Below, one piece after another: positions 60,935 through 64,000 of a DNA stretch of 64,000 nt. A model generated the notes under the pieces. The model had not been told where the DNA came from, searched no databases, and was given only the letters and a program-made list of their open reading frames with translations. The translations under genes and the position numbers were made by a program. Position 1 is the first letter of the stretch. Every line of letters starts with the position of its first letter. This DNA is from Artemia franciscana (lineage: Eukaryota > Arthropoda > Branchiopoda > Anostraca > Artemiidae): NCBI RefSeq assembly GCF_032884065.1, contig NC_088879.1, forward strand, positions 19,020,038 through 19,084,037, read 5' to 3'.

Positions 60935-61480
60935 TTTCTGATTTTAATTATTGTATTTCCTGTGAATACTCTATAAAACCTAAGGGTTTGATGACGTATT
61001 TGATTTTGTGATTGGAAAGTGGTTTAACGTTTATTTTAGGAATTACTGAAGTATCTTCTCTTTTTAGAAATTCACAATACGAATCATTTATTCTTAAATC
61101 ACCTGAATCGCTGTTCAAAGCTAGATCTAAATGTTGGCATTTGTAAATTTCGACAGCTTCTCTGTAATGCTGGACAATACCTTTGTCGTACGAAAGTAGG
61201 CTAGCTTGGTTAAATAAAACAGTATGGTCTGGATTGTTAAATATGGCAGTGTTCTGAGAGGGCATAGTCAAAATTTTCTAGTTTTTTTCCGCTTTTGTGC
61301 AAATCGTGGATATTGGCGAATAAATCACTTTATTCTTGTTAGGTATTTGATTTTAATTCTTTTAATTTTTGTTCTTTTTTTTATGTTTTGGCGGTTTTTT
61401 GCCTGGTTTTGTTATACTTTCTGTGTTTGTTTTTTTTTGGTTTTTTCCTTGATCTTATTATTTTGTTCACACTGAAGAAG
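60935..61480 (-). pseudogene. Penelope-like element: GIY-YIG nuclease C-terminus
   Basis: Minus-strand FNNPDHTVLFNQASLL, HYREAVEIYKCQHLD and NSDSGDLRIN resemble the end of the GIY-YIG domain of Penelope-like retroelements (typically ...REAIEIRKH...NRDxG). 61471-61500 has GAAGAAGAGTGGCGGTTGTT, similar to sequence often found next to such elements. Truncated. Confidence 0.6.
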
Positions 61481-61610
61481 AGTGGCGGTTGTTTAATCGA
61501 AATATTAGCTTTCTTTTATAGAAGTCCAACAAGGAAAATCCTGTGTCTTCTGAACAAGAAAAAGTTATATTATGTGAATTCAATATCTAATTTTAATGGT
61601 GAATAATGTA

Positions 61611-62970
61611 TCTTCATGCATAAAACAAAATGCAGATCCCATAACTCGTTATAATACTTTCAAGTTTGCTTATTAACAATATATACTTACAAATAAATGA
61701 TAAAATCTTCCAGACCTATTGATAGCGACATCAAACCGATGGGTCTTTTTGATTTTTATGATAACAGGTACAAAAATACACCCTTACAATTATAAAAGAA
61801 AAAAGTCTCGTTTTTCTTGAGGTGAGAGAGGGTAATCTCTCTCCCTGACCTCTCTCACTTTCGCTCTTCCCCATTTTTGCCGCAATGAAATTAAGAACAT
61901 CTCCTAGAACTTAGAAAGCACTCAGAAAAGAAATCTAAAAGAAAATACTAAGAGTATTTTGTTTTTGTGTGTTTGCTTTCAGAAAGTGGGTTCAAGTAAT
62001 TTTAAGTAAATATTTTTAATATACATAATTTCCATAGAACTGTTGGCAACAAGAAAAATATGGATTTTTTAAATCTCTGTCCATTACACCATAAAAATAA
62101 TTCTATTTACAAAGCAGATACTCCATTTTAAATCGACTTATGGTTTTGACGAAAATAACCAAATTATCGTGTATATCCTAGCTGTTTCATGATTTCTAAA
62201 AATAAAGTTGTATTATAGTAAGAATTTTACAAAAATGCTAAATGGTTGTGATTTTTCTATTTTACAAGATTTCGGGTTAAAGTTTCCACACTTCCGCATT
62301 TGATCATGTTCGAAAAACCAGGCTTATTTTCACTGTCCCTAGTCTTACAAACAAACTGTCATAAAAGCCATTCAGAGCTTTCAAAAGAGTCCGTCAAGGA
62401 GGCACACTGTCACCGAAGTTCTTCACTTTATACTTTAATGATTTGGCAGAGTACCTTGAACAGAGATGAGTCCCGGTCGTCTCACTAGCGAATTATTTAC
62501 TGTTTACTTATGAGGACACGGCTTTGGTGGCAAAGTCAGCCAAGGAGCTTCCAACTCTCCTGAATTTATCTGAAGCTTACCTAGAAACAAATAAATCAAA
62601 GCTAAGCGTATTCAAGATTAAAATTGTCATTTTTCATAGTGAGAAACCCAACGGACAACATGATTTGTCATTTACTTATAACGGTGAGTCAATAAAGATA
62701 GCCCCTCAGATATAAGTATTTGGGACACGAACTCGCAGCAAATGGGGACTGGACAGAACACATCAAGTTGACGATTTCTCATGGAAAGGTAGCTTCATTT
62801 GCTCTACTCCGGCAAAAAAACATAATGATAATTCAGAATATGAAGATGCATAAATACCTCTTTATAACTAAAGTCCTACCAGTTGCTCATTATGGTTACG
62901 AGTTGTGGGGGCCACTATATGCATCGCTTCTTCCATCGATTCTTCTGTTGCTTTGTGCAGCTCCGTAAAT
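61611..62970 (+). mobile_element. Chimeric element copy 2 with longer RT
   Basis: 61611-62537 matches 53915-54722. The RT continues past the point where copy 1 ends: ELPTLLNLSEAYLETN, YNGESIKIAP, YLGHELAANGDWTEHIK and VLPVAHYGYELWG. These are LINE RT thumb and connection blocks, with stops between them (near 62468 and 62715). The first RT blocks are absent in both copies. Confidence 0.8.
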
Positions 62971-62979
62971 TACACAGTA

Positions 62980-64000
62980 ATTTTCTATCTGAGTAAACTG
63001 CAGTTGATTGCTATTGGTAGGTTTTGGTACTTAACAAACAAAAAAACTACAGTCAAGACAAAACTTGTTTTCACATTGAAATTCTTGACACTAACTGCGG
63101 CGGTGTGGACCAAGCCACTAATCCCCCATTTTCATTTTCTCTGTGCACCATTTATTTCATGTGCATTATCCCAGAAATAGTTTCCGTCATTAGCCTGTTC
63201 CGAAACTTGGCCTTCATGTTTGACAAAACTGAGAACTTCTGTTCTGACTCAACAGACGATCCACTCGATGTTCTTGAGCGTTTCATCTTTGCTATTGAAC
63301 CTCTTAGCAATAACCCTGCTGAGCTCAGTTTCTAAACTACCTCATGTACACCCCTTTCTGTTACACCGAGCTTCACAAAGCACTTCAATAGCGAGGTAAA
63401 ATGTAGTTCTGGTGCTATTCAGAATACTGTGAGCGCGAATTGCTCTGCTCAGAAACTTTAGATTGAGCACATTGTTCTTTTTCAGCGTGAAAGACAGAAA
63501 ATATAAATATGCTTTGCAGAAGGGATCGCTCATGAAACGGTAAATCGGGCGTGCCTTCTCCCGACTACCCCTATCAGTGTCAGTGTTCTTATATTGATTA
63601 CCCTGGAACAGAATCAAGACACTCCACTGTTCTAAAATCCTTTAAACCACTGCTTCAAGAGACAGCCATCGTGTTGCATTGATGGACAGTAGCTTGTGTT
63701 TGGCAATATTTGTAAACTCTTGAAACTGTTTATACTCCTTGACCGGTTTTGAACTTAAACCAATATAGTTGACTATGTCTCTACTATATCTTCCAAGCTT
63801 TCAGGCAAGAGTTTTGAAGAGTGAGAAAAGCACAGAGCCAAGGAGTGATTAGAACAGCCTAAGGTAAACAGGTGAGGCACCTATTTTTTGAGTATATAAT
63901 AATTGTTTCCAACACAAATTTTGGCAATAAGTTGCAAACTTATTATTTATTGCCAATAACTAATTTTTCTTCCTAAAAATACATGGCTTGCAGAAACCAT
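62980..64000. other. Unassigned; possible decayed coding pieces
   Basis: A plus-strand stretch at 63210-63335 has FMFDKTENFCSDSTDDPL and FAIEPLSNNP. It looks protein-like but matches nothing I know. It could be transposon-derived. Confidence 0.35.

Overview
The window is AT-rich, intron- and repeat-dense nuclear DNA from an invertebrate. I see no operons, no bacterial-type gene packing and no rRNA, tRNA or CRISPR. The only host gene I can name is the exon-junction-complex gene RBM8A (Y14, tsunagi in flies). Its C-terminal tail looks more like the short basic arthropod type than the vertebrate RS-like tail. The LINE families and foldback repeats remind me of a branchiopod crustacean such as the brine shrimp Artemia, but that is recollection and was not checked.

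Host gene: RBM8A lies on the minus strand in five short coding exons over 24.6 kb (49621 down to 25026). The exons predict a 169-residue protein with continuous reading frame across all four junctions. The four introns are about 10.5, 7.1, 2.3 and 4.2 kb and are full of transposon remains. A second, unidentified minus-strand exon is plausible at 59784-60003, with a decayed partial copy about 330 bp away.

Layout: 1-14.3 kb (beyond the 3' end of RBM8A) holds dispersed repeats, a strong palindrome at 5.0-5.3 kb, a 143-bp MITE with intact target duplication at 7.5 kb, a foldback insertion with 49-bp flanking repeats at 8.0-8.5 kb, and a minus-strand LINE end at 10.3-10.9 kb. 14.3-17.0 kb is a degenerate LINE with ORF1 zinc knuckle, APE-type endonuclease and partial reverse transcriptase, whose ORFs overlap as TAATG. 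17.0-21.8 kb is a tandem duplication in which one copy is split by a 2.5-kb inverted-repeat element with an expanded internal array; the other copy is the empty site. 23.3-23.6 kb has another LINE 3' end.

25.0-49.6 kb is RBM8A. Its introns contain a (CA)n(TA)n microsatellite, LINE fragments at 28, 36 and 45-46 kb, a LINE inserted inside an opposite-strand LINE at 32.6-34.8 kb, a duplicated repeat at 41.3-42.6 kb, and a cluster of inverted repeats at 43.9-49.3 kb.

49.6-64 kb (upstream of RBM8A) holds LINE reverse-transcriptase remains, a 1.3-kb array of about 27 copies of a 50-bp unit, two copies of a chimeric element carrying a reverse-transcriptase fragment, a hAT-type MITE with 8-bp target duplication, and a Penelope-like GIY-YIG fragment. 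Apart from RBM8A and perhaps the 59.8-kb exon, every recognisable coding stretch is a broken transposable-element gene.
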